Shown here piece by piece: positions 16,170 through 25,046 of a stretch of 64,000 bases of DNA (position 1 is its first letter; every line of letters starts with the position of its first letter). The stretch comes from an uncultured bacterium (GTDB lineage Bacteria; CSSED10-310; CALFER01), in NCBI GenBank assembly GCA_937951895.1, contig CALFER010000077.1, positions 44,076-108,075 of the forward strand, read 5' to 3'. The notes beneath the pieces were generated by a model. The model made no database searches, was not told where the DNA came from, and was given only the letters and a program-made list of their open reading frames with translations. A program made the position numbers and the translations under genes.

Positions 16170-17543
16170 ATGAAATCGATGCTCACTGCGCTGATCCAGA
16201 GATTTGCACGAGACGTGGATTATCTCGATATCCGTCTCGAAGAATCCGAAGATACCTCCATTGCCTTCCGGGGGAAGGCGATCGATACGCTCCGGCAATC
16301 ATCCGAAAAAGGCGGTTGTGTCCGAGCTCTGTATAAAGGTGGATGGGGATTCGTTTCGTTCAACAGGATCGACCCGGAAAGCCTTGTCGCCAATATCCGC
16401 TCGGCAATCAAACAATCTCATATCGTCGGACATGACGCGAGTTGCCTGGCGCATGTTCCTGTCGTCGAGGACACGGTTGTGCTGGATGTCAGAAAAGATC
16501 CTCGCACAGTCCCGCTGGATCGCAAAATGCAGATTCTGAGCGACTACAACGCCATGATTCTGTCTTCCAGTCCGCTCATTCCGATGTCGTCCGTATCCTA
16601 CTCCGATTCCTACAAGCACACCTGGCTGGCGACGTCGGACGGAAGTTATGTCGAGCAGGAACGCATCGATCTCGGCGGCAGTCTCGTTCCGATCGCAGTT
16701 CGCGACGGTCAGATCCAGATGAGTTCGGTCGGATTCGGGAGTTCGGACGATTTTGGTGTCGTTCTGAACCGGGAGGAGGAGTTAAAACAAGCGTGCCGGG
16801 ATGCCGTTGCTTTGCTCGATGCGCCCAAAGTAAAGGGCGGAGTTTACACGGTCATTGCCAATCCGACCTTGGCGGGTGTGTTTGTTCATGAAGCATTCGG
16901 GCATACCAGCGAGGGCGAGAAAGTTTATGAAAACGAGAATCTTGCCAGGATCATGAAACTGGGTGAGACATTCGGATCTCCGTTACTTTCGATCTACGAC
17001 TCCGGACTGGATAAAGGATACCGCGGCGCGCTCGTTTATGATGACGAAGGCGTTCGGACCCAGAAAACGCCGCTGATCGATCATGGTGTCCTGGTCGGCA
17101 GACTGCATACCCGGGAGACCGCAGGCAAGATGGGCGAGGCGGCCACGGGGAGCGGACGGGCATTGAATTTTAAATTCGCTCCGATCCCGAGAATGCGCAA
17201 TACCTGCATTGCCGCGGGCGATTCTTCATTCGAAGACATGATCCGCGATGTCAAACTCGGTGTCTTCGCCGTCGATGCAATGGGCGGTCAGGGCGGAGAA
17301 ATGTTTTCATTCACCGCCGGTCGTGGATACATGATCCGGGATGGAAAAGTCTGCGAGATGGTCAAGAATGTCACCCTTTCAGGAAATCTCTTCGTCACTC
17401 TGAAGAAGATCGATGCGGTCGGAACGGATTTCATCATCCATGATTCCGGCGGCGGTTGCGGCAAAGGAGCGCAGTTTCCGTTGCCGGTGAGTTCCGGAAG
17501 CCCTTCGATTCGAATCCGGGATGTTGTCATTGCCGGAGATTGA
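16170..17543 (+). CDS. tldD: TldD-type metalloprotease
   Basis: 457 residues, start preceded by AAAGGAG. The zinc-binding motif is HEAFGHTSEGE (HExxxH plus a downstream Glu) at about residue 237. The C-terminal half contains the conserved GALVYDDEG, VGRLHTRETA, PIPRMRNTCI and GGQGGEMFSF stretches. TldD works with a PmbA/TldE partner in other bacteria as a heterodimer that cleaves flexible peptides, for example in microcin maturation. No PmbA gene is visible in this window. The gene's end overlaps the start of the FHA-histidine kinase gene by 23 bases, so they are co-transcribed. Confidence 0.93.
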   Translation: MKSMLTALIQRFARDVDYLDIRLEESEDTSIAFRGKAIDTLRQSSEKGGCVRALYKGGWGFVSFNRIDPESLVANIRSAIKQSHIVGHDASCLAHVPVVEDTVVLDVRKDPRTVPLDRKMQILSDYNAMILSSSPLIPMSSVSYSDSYKHTWLATSDGSYVEQERIDLGGSLVPIAVRDGQIQMSSVGFGSSDDFGVVLNREEELKQACRDAVALLDAPKVKGGVYTVIANPTLAGVFVHEAFGHTSEGEKVYENENLARIMKLGETFGSPLLSIYDSGLDKGYRGALVYDDEGVRTQKTPLIDHGVLVGRLHTRETAGKMGEAATGSGRALNFKFAPIPRMRNTCIAAGDSSFEDMIRDVKLGVFAVDAMGGQGGEMFSFTAGRGYMIRDGKVCEMVKNVTLSGNLFVTLKKIDAVGTDFIIHDSGGGCGKGAQFPLPVSSGSPSIRIRDVVIAGD

Positions 17544-18591
17544 ACCTTCCAGACGATCGTCAACCGCGATCCGCCTCATTATCTCGGGCGATCTCGTACT
17601 CCGATTCATATCCGGTCCCGAATCCGGACGATCGGTTCGTCTGACCGAGGCACAGTCGGAGATCGGATCGGGCCCCCAGAGCGGTATCCGACTCCGGGAT
17701 CCTCTCGTTTCACAGTCTCATTGCAGGGTGATCCGGACGGCCGATCGCTGGATACTCGAGGATTTATCGTCCAGAAACGGCACATTTCTGAACGCGAAAC
17801 TGATCCGGAGGGCTCCTGTGGGAGCAGGAGACGAGATCATTCTGGGATCGAGTGTGATTCGGTGCGATTACCATGATCCGGACATCCGGGGTTCTCGGAG
17901 AACGATGACGGGTGACAGTGAGATCATTCCATCGATGATTGCTCACGAACTGAAGAATTATCTCCATTTCATGGATGACTGTGTCGATGTGATCTATCGG
18001 GAAACCGGGGCGGACAGGAGTTGCGAGACAGGATTGCGTTCAATCCAGTATGCCCGGGAGCAGATCGATCAATTGATTGAAACCCTTCGATCCGGGTGCA
18101 GTCCCCTCCGCCTGCGGAGTTGCGATCTCAAGGAACTGATCGACGAGCAGATCGACCTGATGAGCGTATCGATGTCCGCCAGCCAGGTGACCGTTGATTT
18201 TGGATTTCCGATGGAACCGGCATGGGTTCGGATCGACCGGTCGAAATTTGCCGGTGTCATCCTGAATCTCTTGAAAAATGCTCTCGAATCGATGACCGGT
18301 CCCGGTCGGATCGAGATTGGATTGACGGCGACTCCGGAAGAGGTTATGGTTTGGATCAAAGATGACGGCAAGGGGATGGACCCCGATACACTTTCGGCCA
18401 TGTGGTCGCCTCTGTTCACCACCCGGGAAAACGGGTGCGGGTTGGGGGCGTTCATTGCGCGAACGGTAGTGTTGCGTCATCAGGGGCGAATCTGGGCTGA
18501 ATCCATGAAGGGTAATGGGACCACGATCCATATCGGGTTACCGGCGGCAGGAGATGCAGACGCAGAAACGATTGAAGATTCTGGCGGTTGA
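17521..18591 (+). CDS. FHA-domain histidine kinase
   Basis: 356 residues, no signal peptide or membrane helix. An FHA domain occupies about residues 25-110 (IGSGPQSGIRLRD, SQSHCRVI, LEDLSSRNGTFLN). The kinase part follows: H-box IAHELKNYLHF (His about 143), N-box VILNLLKNALESM, G1 WIKDDGKGMDPDTL and G2 GCGLGAFIARTVV. It is therefore a soluble sensor with a phosphothreonine-binding input domain, which could couple the Ser/Thr kinases of this genome to a His-Asp relay. It starts inside tldD and overlaps the NtrC-like regulator by 35 bases; the two form a cognate pair. Confidence 0.93.
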   Translation: MLSLPEIEPSRRSSTAIRLIISGDLVLRFISGPESGRSVRLTEAQSEIGSGPQSGIRLRDPLVSQSHCRVIRTADRWILEDLSSRNGTFLNAKLIRRAPVGAGDEIILGSSVIRCDYHDPDIRGSRRTMTGDSEIIPSMIAHELKNYLHFMDDCVDVIYRETGADRSCETGLRSIQYAREQIDQLIETLRSGCSPLRLRSCDLKELIDEQIDLMSVSMSASQVTVDFGFPMEPAWVRIDRSKFAGVILNLLKNALESMTGPGRIEIGLTATPEEVMVWIKDDGKGMDPDTLSAMWSPLFTTRENGCGLGAFIARTVVLRHQGRIWAESMKGNGTTIHIGLPAAGDADAETIEDSGG

Positions 18592-19906
18592 CGACACCGA
18601 GGCCGCTCGTCGACTGTACACATCGTATCTCACACCCGATTTCGAAATCGTTACCGCATCGAACGGTCCTGCCGGCCTTGAAAAAGCGGCCAATCAGTCA
18701 TTCGACTTGTACATCGTGGACCTGATGATGCCGGGGATGAACGGGATCGAGTTCATACGTGCATTGAGAATCCGTCAGCCGAAAGCGAATGTTCTGGTCG
18801 TATCCCAAACCGAGAATCTCGATATGGCGATCAACGCGTTTCGTGAGCACCCCTGTGATTTTCTCAGAAAACCGGTCGAAAAAACTCTATTGAAACAGAC
18901 AATCCGACGGATTACCGAGGTTCATGTTCTGCAGGACGCGTTGGCGGCTGCGCACCGCGAAACGGCGTGTCCCCCGGAGTGTCCCGAACCTGTGATCGGC
19001 AGGAGTGCTTCGATGCAGCGTCTCTGGGAAGGCGTATCCAGAATTGCAAACTCCCCGATGTGCCGGTCGGTATTGCTGACCGGTGAGTCCGGAACCGGCA
19101 AGGAAATCATTGCTCGCCAGATTCATCGTCAGGCATCGGTTCTGGGGGGGCCCTTCATCGCCGTGAACTGCGGATTGTTGCGGGCCGAACTGGCGGGAAG
19201 CGAGCTGCTGGGAATCGAAAAAGGGACTGCGACGGGCGTCGATCCGCGGAAAGGCAAAATAGAGATCGCGCATGGAGGAACATTGTTTCTGGACGAAATC
19301 AGCGAACTGCCACCCGATGTTCAGCCAATGCTGCTTCGGGTTCTGCAGGACCGGCTTCTGACACCGATTGGCGGTCACTCGGAACGTCCCGTTGATGTCC
19401 GGGTCATCGCGGCGACAAATCGAGACATGACCGATGCGGTGCGAAGCGGCCGATTCCGAGAAGATCTGTATTATCGAATCGCCGCAATCCGTCTCGAAAT
19501 CCCACCCCTGCGCAATCGACGCGACGATATCCCCGATCTCGTCGATCATCTGTTCCGGCGTCATGGCGGTCGTGGGCCTGTGCCTTTCGATCAATCGGAA
19601 ATCGAGCGTCTTCAGCGTTTCGACTGGCCCGGGAACATCCGGCAGCTTGAGAATCTGGTTATTCAGAAAATGGTGCTGGGCGACATCCCGGACGTAGATC
19701 CGATTGGATCCGGAGCCCCGTTGATGGCGCTCGAAGCAGCCGTCGCGACCCTCGCAGATGGCCGCACGTTCTCTCAGATCCGAGATCTGATCTTCTCCCA
19801 TGTGCTCGCGCAGTGCGGAGGCAGCATGAGCCGGGCGGCTCACCGGCTCGATGTGTCACGCTCCACGATCTGGGAGTTTACGAAACGGCCGAAATCAATT
19901 GGATGA
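18557..19906 (+). CDS. NtrC-like response regulator with degenerate GAFTGA loop
   Basis: 449 residues from the ATG at 18557 (an ATG at 18515 is also open but only adds residues before the receiver fold). Receiver domain about 5-120: ILAVDDTEAA, YIVDLMMPGMNG (phospho-Asp) and RKPVEK. AAA+ domain about 150-390: TGESGTGKEIIAR (Walker A), GGTLFLDEISEL (Walker B), AATNRDM and FREDLYYRI. A C-terminal Fis-type helix-turn-helix ends the protein (GGSMSRAAHRLDVSRSTIWEF). The loop that normally reads GAFTGA is GTATGV here, so contact with sigma-54 may be altered or lost. Partner of the overlapping FHA-histidine kinase. Confidence 0.92.
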   Translation, partial: QTQKRLKILAVDDTEAARRLYTSYLTPDFEIVTASNGPAGLEKAANQSFDLYIVDLMMPGMNGIEFIRALRIRQPKANVLVVSQTENLDMAINAFREHPCDFLRKPVEKTLLKQTIRRITEVHVLQDALAAAHRETACPPECPEPVIGRSASMQRLWEGVSRIANSPMCRSVLLTGESGTGKEIIARQIHRQASVLGGPFIAVNCGLLRAELAGSELLGIEKGTATGVDPRKGKIEIAHGGTLFLDEISELPPDVQPMLLRVLQDRLLTPIGGHSERPVDVRVIAATNRDMTDAVRSGRFREDLYYRIAAIRLEIPPLRNRRDDIPDLVDHLFRRHGGRGPVPFDQSEIERLQRFDWPGNIRQLENLVIQKMVLGDIPDVDPIGSGAPLMALEAAVATLADGRTFSQIRDLIFSHVLAQCGGSMSRAAHRLDVSRSTIWEFTKRPKSIG

Positions 19907-20279
19907 AAATCTGTCGTTTGCGCGGACCGTCGAATTCACAGAACATGATTCCCTGCCAGGTTCCCAGAGCAGGCTTTCCAGATTCAATCGGTACAATGAC
20001 GCTCGATCCGATTAATGAGGCCTTGGCATGGGCGTCCGAATTGCCTTCCTGGTGGTGATATCGGGCGCTTCGCGGGATGATTCCGGCGAGAATGGCAATC
20101 AGGTCCGATCGGACCGCCGGATCCGTATTTTCGTTGATCGTCAGTGCTGCCGTGGTGTGAGGTGTATAAACGATGCAGATTCCTTCGTCAAAGGCAGCGT
20201 CACGAACGACATCCTCGACAATGCCGCTGATGTCGATCAACTCCTCCCGAACATGACTCTCGACAGATTTCCGGATCAT
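19878..20279 (-). CDS. YjbQ/UPF0047 family protein
   Basis: 133 residues. The conserved family core is all present: ICIVYTPHTTAALTINEN, HHQEGNSDAHAKASLIG and GTWQGIMFCEFDGPR. Members form trimers, and E. coli YjbQ has a thiamine-phosphate synthase side activity; the physiological role is uncertain. The gene converges on the NtrC-like regulator and overlaps its end by 29 bases. Confidence 0.93.
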   Translation of the reverse strand: MIRKSVESHVREELIDISGIVEDVVRDAAFDEGICIVYTPHTTAALTINENTDPAVRSDLIAILAGIIPRSARYHHQEGNSDAHAKASLIGSSVIVPIESGKPALGTWQGIMFCEFDGPRKRQIFIQLISAVS

Positions 20280-20337
20280 TGTTCCCCTCCCGTTTCGATC
20301 GATTCACCGGTTTGATGCATGACATCCGAGATCCTTC

Positions 20338-20364
20338 TTGACATATACCCGGCCATGATATCGA
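20338..20364 (+). promoter_or_regulatory. Possible promoter of the pcp-folC-nfi operon
   Basis: TTGACA at 20338-20343 is a perfect -35 box. The best -10 is TATCGA at 20359-20364, but the spacer is only 15 bases, so the second hexamer is uncertain. The start codon of pcp is 37 bases downstream. Confidence 0.35.
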
Positions 20365-20400
20365 ATCAGCGGTGATTCGCAATGACGCAGGAGAGTTCCG

Positions 20401-21033
20401 ATGGCATGTGCAGATCATACAACCGGCGCATCGATCCTGATAACCGGATTCGGTCCGTTCCAGTCGTTTCGTTCGAATCCATCCTCCATCGTTGCATCAG
20501 CGCTGCACGGGCGCACAATCGCAGGGATGCCGGTCACGAGTGTGGTTGTGCCGGTCGAGTATGCCGCGTGTGAGCGGTTTGTTCGCGATCGTTTCGATCC
20601 GCAGCGGCACCCGATTGTCATCCTGATGGGACTGAACGCAAGATCCCGCCGGATCAGCCTGGAACGCATTGCGGTCAATCTGGAGCATGCGTCGGTTGCG
20701 GATGAGGCTGACGATAGCGCCATATCGCGAACCATTGATCCCAGTGGACCCGACGGGATTTTCAGCAACTGGCCGGTGGATCGGCTTCACGACCGTCTGG
20801 CATCGGAGGGCTTCCCTGTCACGGTTTCGAATTCCGCCGGAACCTATGTCTGCAATGCATTGTTTTATCGCGTGCTGAGGCGGATGTCCGGTTGTGAGCA
20901 ACGGGATTCGAAGGTCGGTTTTGTCCACCTCCCGCGGATCTCCCGGAGAATCTCCTCGGATCGGATGATGACGGCGATCGAGCGTTTGATAGAGTTGTTG
21001 GCGGCGGAACAGGGGGATTCACACCATGGATGA
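20401..21033 (+). CDS. pcp: Pyroglutamyl-peptidase I-like protein (peptidase family C15)
   Basis: 210 residues. ILITGFGPFQSFRSNPSS at the N-terminus, ERIAVN (catalytic Glu), SNSAGTYVCNALFY (catalytic Cys) and VGFVHLP (catalytic His) follow the family order. The enzyme removes N-terminal pyroglutamate from peptides in the cytoplasm. An ATG at 20401 is used, the ribosome-binding site being GCAGGAG a few bases upstream. It is the first gene of an operon in which the next three genes overlap one another (8, 19 and 11 bases). Confidence 0.9.
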   Translation: MACADHTTGASILITGFGPFQSFRSNPSSIVASALHGRTIAGMPVTSVVVPVEYAACERFVRDRFDPQRHPIVILMGLNARSRRISLERIAVNLEHASVADEADDSAISRTIDPSGPDGIFSNWPVDRLHDRLASEGFPVTVSNSAGTYVCNALFYRVLRRMSGCEQRDSKVGFVHLPRISRRISSDRMMTAIERLIELLAAEQGDSHHG

Positions 21034-22429
21034 GCGGAACAGCGCGTTCGATGAAGCCGTGCAGTTTGTCCTCGGGTTTGCCAATTACGAGAAAAAACCT
21101 CCGAATTCATACAACGAAACGACATATTCCCTGGAAGGATTCCGGCACCTCCTAAATGAGCTGGGAAACCCACACCATCATGGACGGATCATTCATATCG
21201 CCGGAACGAAAGGGAAGGGCGCGGCTGCTGCGATCCTGGATGCGATCCTCACGGCGCACGGTTTCCGTACGGGCCTGTTCACATCGCCTCATCTGATCGA
21301 TATCCGTGAACGGATCCGAGTGAGCGGATGTGCAATCTCGGAGTCCCGTTTTGCACAGCTCGCCAACGAGGTTCGGTCGGTTCTGCCGGGAGGAACCCAG
21401 GGGGGATTCCGGACCACATTCGAGATTCTTACCGCGATGGCTTTTCTTGAATTCCGGCAGCAGGATGTCGATTTTTCAATCGTGGAAGTCGGTATGGGCG
21501 GGCGCCTGGACTGCACGAACGTCGTCGATCCGGTTCTGACCGCGATGACACCGATCAGTCTCGACCATACCGATAGTCTCGGGCAGACTATCCGGCAGAT
21601 CGCCGTCGAAAAAGCCGGAATCCTGAAACCGGATCGCCCCTGTGTCGTATCGCGCCAGTCACCTGCAGCGTGGAAGGTGATCCGGAGCAGAGCGATCGAA
21701 TTGAACGCGCGTCTCATGGCGGTTCCCAGAATCCGATCCATTCAATCGGTCTCGATGGATGGATCGCGTTTCGATCTGGCTGCCGATTCGGAGCGGATCG
21801 GGCCGATTTTTTTGCGATTACCGGGCCGATTTCAGATTGAAAACGCGGCGATGGCGATCGGGTTGTTCCGCGCGCTTTCGGAAGAGGGGTATTGCGGACT
21901 CGATGCTGATAAAGTGATCGAGGGATGTCGCTCCGCGCGTTGGCCCGGGAGACTGATGCCGATCGGGACATCCGGTTGGTATCCCGCGATCGCTCCTCCG
22001 CTGCTTCTGGCCGATGGCGCGCACAATCCGCTGGCGATGCGGCGTCTGATGGAGTCGCTGAGTGACATCCTGCCGGGTGCTCGTTTTACTACGATCATCG
22101 CCGTTCCATCCAACAAGGATTTCAAAGGAATGATCCGCGAAATCGCTCTGAAAACCGGCAATATGATCGTCACTCGATATAGTGGTTCGCGAGCGTTGCC
22201 GGTGCGGGAACTGAAGGCGGCCGCCGATCGATACCATGCTGCGGTTCAGGAGGCGGACTGTCTGTCGGATGCACTGTGTCTCGCATCCCGTGTCAATCCC
22301 CTGGCACCCGTTCTGGTCACCGGATCGCTGTATCTGATCGGTGAACTCTGCGAGATGGCTGGTTACCGTGAACACTGTCTGAATCTCCGGACGGAGAATA
22401 CCGAGGGCGAATGCATGCATGGAATGTAA
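21026..22429 (+). CDS. folC: Folylpolyglutamate synthase / dihydrofolate synthase
   Basis: 467 residues. The Mur-ligase-type nucleotide loop HIAGTKGKGAAAAI, TGLFTSPHLIDIRERI, VGMGGRLDCTN, ISLDHTDSLG and the C-terminal ADGAHNP motif identify FolC. It adds glutamate residues to folates and may also make dihydrofolate from dihydropteroate. A slightly long C-terminal region follows the ADGAHNP domain. It overlaps pcp by 8 bases and nfi by 19. Confidence 0.94.
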   Translation: MDERNSAFDEAVQFVLGFANYEKKPPNSYNETTYSLEGFRHLLNELGNPHHHGRIIHIAGTKGKGAAAAILDAILTAHGFRTGLFTSPHLIDIRERIRVSGCAISESRFAQLANEVRSVLPGGTQGGFRTTFEILTAMAFLEFRQQDVDFSIVEVGMGGRLDCTNVVDPVLTAMTPISLDHTDSLGQTIRQIAVEKAGILKPDRPCVVSRQSPAAWKVIRSRAIELNARLMAVPRIRSIQSVSMDGSRFDLAADSERIGPIFLRLPGRFQIENAAMAIGLFRALSEEGYCGLDADKVIEGCRSARWPGRLMPIGTSGWYPAIAPPLLLADGAHNPLAMRRLMESLSDILPGARFTTIIAVPSNKDFKGMIREIALKTGNMIVTRYSGSRALPVRELKAAADRYHAAVQEADCLSDALCLASRVNPLAPVLVTGSLYLIGELCEMAGYREHCLNLRTENTEGECMHGM

Positions 22430-23094
22430 CGGCCGGAGAAGCGATCGCGATCCAGAATAGTCTCCGCGAGATGCTCGTGTTCGACCTCGATGCATGGACT
22501 CCACGCACTGTCGCAGGCATCGATGTGACGATCCTTCCGGACCGCGAAACCTTGATTGCACTGATTCTCGTTGTCGATTTCGATTCGATGGAAGAAATCG
22601 AGATCCGCTGGAAAACGTTTCGAACGACGTTTCCGTACGTTCCGGGACTGCTGTCGTTTCGCGAAGGGCCGGTGGTGATGGCAGCATTTGAGGAATTGCG
22701 GTGCAGAGCGGATCTGCTTCTGCTCGACGGACAGGGGATCGCGCACCCGCGCGGATTCGGGCTTGCCTCACACATCGGTTTATTGACAGAATTGCCATCG
22801 ATCGGTTGTGCAAAAACACGCCTCGTCGGTGACTATGAGATGCCGGGTGAGCAGGCAGGAGACTCCACGATCCTGATGCATCGGAATGACGCGGTTGGCC
22901 GGGTTGTCCGGACCAGAACGCGTGTCAAACCGGTGTTCGTTTCGCCCGGTTATCGAGTGACGCAGGATCTGGCGGCGCAGTTGACCCTTCTGTGCTGCCG
23001 TGGCCGTCGCTCGCCGGAACCGATCCGCCGGGCTCATATCAGGGTCAATGAGGTACGTCGGGATTTGATGGTGAGGGCAATGGATGAACAGTGA
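22411..23094 (+). CDS. nfi: Endonuclease V
   Basis: 227 residues. VAGIDVTI (metal-binding Asp), FPYVPGLLSFREGP (with the wedge Tyr and catalytic Glu), LLDGQGIAHPRGFGLASHIG (metal-binding Asp) and IGCAKTRL are present in family order. The enzyme cuts DNA near deoxyinosine and can also act on inosine in RNA. The start lies inside folC, so translation is coupled. The C-terminal region has TRTRVKPVFVSPGYRV, the usual conserved end. Confidence 0.94.
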   Translation: MHAWNVTAGEAIAIQNSLREMLVFDLDAWTPRTVAGIDVTILPDRETLIALILVVDFDSMEEIEIRWKTFRTTFPYVPGLLSFREGPVVMAAFEELRCRADLLLLDGQGIAHPRGFGLASHIGLLTELPSIGCAKTRLVGDYEMPGEQAGDSTILMHRNDAVGRVVRTRTRVKPVFVSPGYRVTQDLAAQLTLLCCRGRRSPEPIRRAHIRVNEVRRDLMVRAMDEQ

Positions 23095-24400
23095 ACCGGA
23101 TCGACGCATCGATGTCGTGGTGCTCGCGGGCACCAGCCGAAACCCAAAGCGCCTGATTGCGCACCGGAACAAGGCCTTTCTCGAGATCAGCGGAACATCC
23201 CTCGTGTCGCGGGTCATGGAACAGGTGATGGCCTGCCCGGATGTGAATCGCGTGATCGTGGTCGGTCCCCGCGAGGATCTCGAACGGGAACTCCTCAGCC
23301 GGTTCCCTCAGAATCGCCTCAAGATCATCCATCAGCGGTCCCGGATGCTCGAAAATGTCTGGGCCGGTTTCATCGCGACGTTTCCGGATGGCAACAATCT
23401 GCCGAGGAACCGTGAGATCGATACGGTTTTGCTGGGAGGTCGGCTTCCGATCCGGCGCAAACCGCATCTGTACATTTTGAAGTCCGTTTTTGCCGCTGTT
23501 GCAGCACAGGTTACGGATCCCGCGATACCGCTGTCGAGGCAACGGGCAGGGGCGGCGATCGATGCCCGGTTGAATGCTTTCCGGGATCGCCATGAGCGGA
23601 TGGAATGGTTCCTCGGCAAGATCGATCTCGAAACGATCCTTCGTGAAGGAAACGTACTGCAGGATAGCCCCGAGGGAATCCGTTTCATCCGCCAGGACAT
23701 TCTCGAGTTTTTCCGGGATTGGGAAGCGCGTCTGAACAAACCCATTCTGGTCATTCCGGCCGATATTCCGTTGCTGACGCATGAAACAATCACGGATTTT
23801 CTCGATCGTTGCACACACATCGACGGAGATTTTTTCTTTTCGGTGGCGACCGAGGATGTGCTGGCGGACTATTATCGTCGTCCGGACGGGAAGAATGGGT
23901 TCATCCGTCCGTATCTCTGGCTCAGGGAAGCAAAAATCCGCGCTGCCAACCTGATTCTCGTAAAACCCAATCTGATCGGCAATAAACAGCTCATCCAGGA
24001 AAGTTTCGGAATCCGCAAGATGACGGAATGGAGCAACGTGTTCGCGCTCATCTGGAAGCTGATCAAACAAAAGGATCGCTGGCAGACCGTCCGACTTGCC
24101 GTCGGTTTTCAGCTCGCGGCGGTTCTCTGGCGCAACGGATACGGTCGATGGGCCGAATCGGTCCGTCTCCGGCTGCGGTCACCGCAACTCGAGGCCGCAC
24201 TCAGCAGGATGTTCATGACCCGTTTCCGCCTGATTCCGACGCCCTACGGCGGAGTCTCTCTCGATGTCGATTGCGAAACCGATTACGAGTTGTTGCGCGA
24301 ACATCTGCCGTATTTCACTGCGATCCAGGAATCACGGCTCACCATGAATCGGCAGTTGGTCGAACATCTCTTTCGAGTGTCGATTGCGAGCGGCGGCTGA
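23084..24400 (+). CDS. Nucleotidyltransferase-family (MobA-like) protein, 438 aa
   Basis: A 438-residue protein whose first 115 residues have the GT-A NTP-transferase pattern: VVVLAGTSRNPKRL, a Lys-x-Phe (NKAFLEI), then VNRVIVVGP. A second core element, VIPADIPLLTHETI with the metal-binding Asp, is at about residues 224-237. Between them is a long insertion, and the C-terminal 150 residues are not recognised. Members activate sugars or cofactors with NTPs, but the substrate here is unclear. It overlaps nfi by 11 bases and abuts the LUD gene, convergent, with no gap. Confidence 0.75.
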   Translation: MNSEPDRRIDVVVLAGTSRNPKRLIAHRNKAFLEISGTSLVSRVMEQVMACPDVNRVIVVGPREDLERELLSRFPQNRLKIIHQRSRMLENVWAGFIATFPDGNNLPRNREIDTVLLGGRLPIRRKPHLYILKSVFAAVAAQVTDPAIPLSRQRAGAAIDARLNAFRDRHERMEWFLGKIDLETILREGNVLQDSPEGIRFIRQDILEFFRDWEARLNKPILVIPADIPLLTHETITDFLDRCTHIDGDFFFSVATEDVLADYYRRPDGKNGFIRPYLWLREAKIRAANLILVKPNLIGNKQLIQESFGIRKMTEWSNVFALIWKLIKQKDRWQTVRLAVGFQLAAVLWRNGYGRWAESVRLRLRSPQLEAALSRMFMTRFRLIPTPYGGVSLDVDCETDYELLREHLPYFTAIQESRLTMNRQLVEHLFRVSIASGG

Positions 24401-25039
24401 TCAGTATCCGAGGGGTTCACGGACGAGAATCACCGAGATGCGCCCGTTTACGGGCTGCCACTCCGTGATGACCGACGACCCGCAGATGCGATCGGGAGTC
24501 CGGCAATCCGAGCAATCATCGGTCTGAGCGCAGGGGGTGTTCCGATTCAGACGACGTGCATTCCGAGGTGCTGCGATCGAATTGATCCGCTCGAGTCCCG
24601 CATCGATATCGCGGACGATTTTGTTGATTCCCGCGATGACCACGACCTTCAATGGGCCGAAAATCATGGCAGCCACACGATTTCCCATCCCGTCGCGATT
24701 GATGAGAATTCCATCGAGGGTGATGGCGTTGGTCGAACAGAAAAACAGATCGCTATGGAGTCCGAGCCGGCGGCGTTCGATCCGTTCCGACGCGCTGAGT
24801 CCTTCGGCGTAGGGATCGATGAAGGTGATTCCGGTTGCCGACAGGAGGTGTGTGCGGAGTCCGATCTGATCGAGCGTCACGGAGCCGCCCTGCGTGACGG
24901 TTGCGCCCGGAGGGATCCACGATACGGCGCGTTCGAGAGCTTCCGCGGCGTTCGTTACACAGCATGCGGTGAAGTTGCGCTCCGTGAGTTTTGTCACGAT
25001 GTTCTGCAGTTGAGACCTATCCGGTATCGGGTTTGTCAT
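24401..25039 (-). CDS. LUD-domain protein (DUF162, LutC/YkgG-like)
   Basis: 212 residues. TVTQGGSVTLDQIGL, HSDLFFCSTNAITLDGILIN and GPLKVVVIAGINKIV are the hallmark stretches of LUD domains, named for lactate utilization. A Cys-rich segment follows (CAQTDDCSDCRTPDRIC), which could bind a metal or an Fe-S cluster. LutB and LutA partners are absent, so lactate use is not supported. It is the last gene of a minus-strand operon. Confidence 0.88.
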   Translation of the reverse strand: MTNPIPDRSQLQNIVTKLTERNFTACCVTNAAEALERAVSWIPPGATVTQGGSVTLDQIGLRTHLLSATGITFIDPYAEGLSASERIERRRLGLHSDLFFCSTNAITLDGILINRDGMGNRVAAMIFGPLKVVVIAGINKIVRDIDAGLERINSIAAPRNARRLNRNTPCAQTDDCSDCRTPDRICGSSVITEWQPVNGRISVILVREPLGY

Positions 25040-25046
25040 GCGTTCG

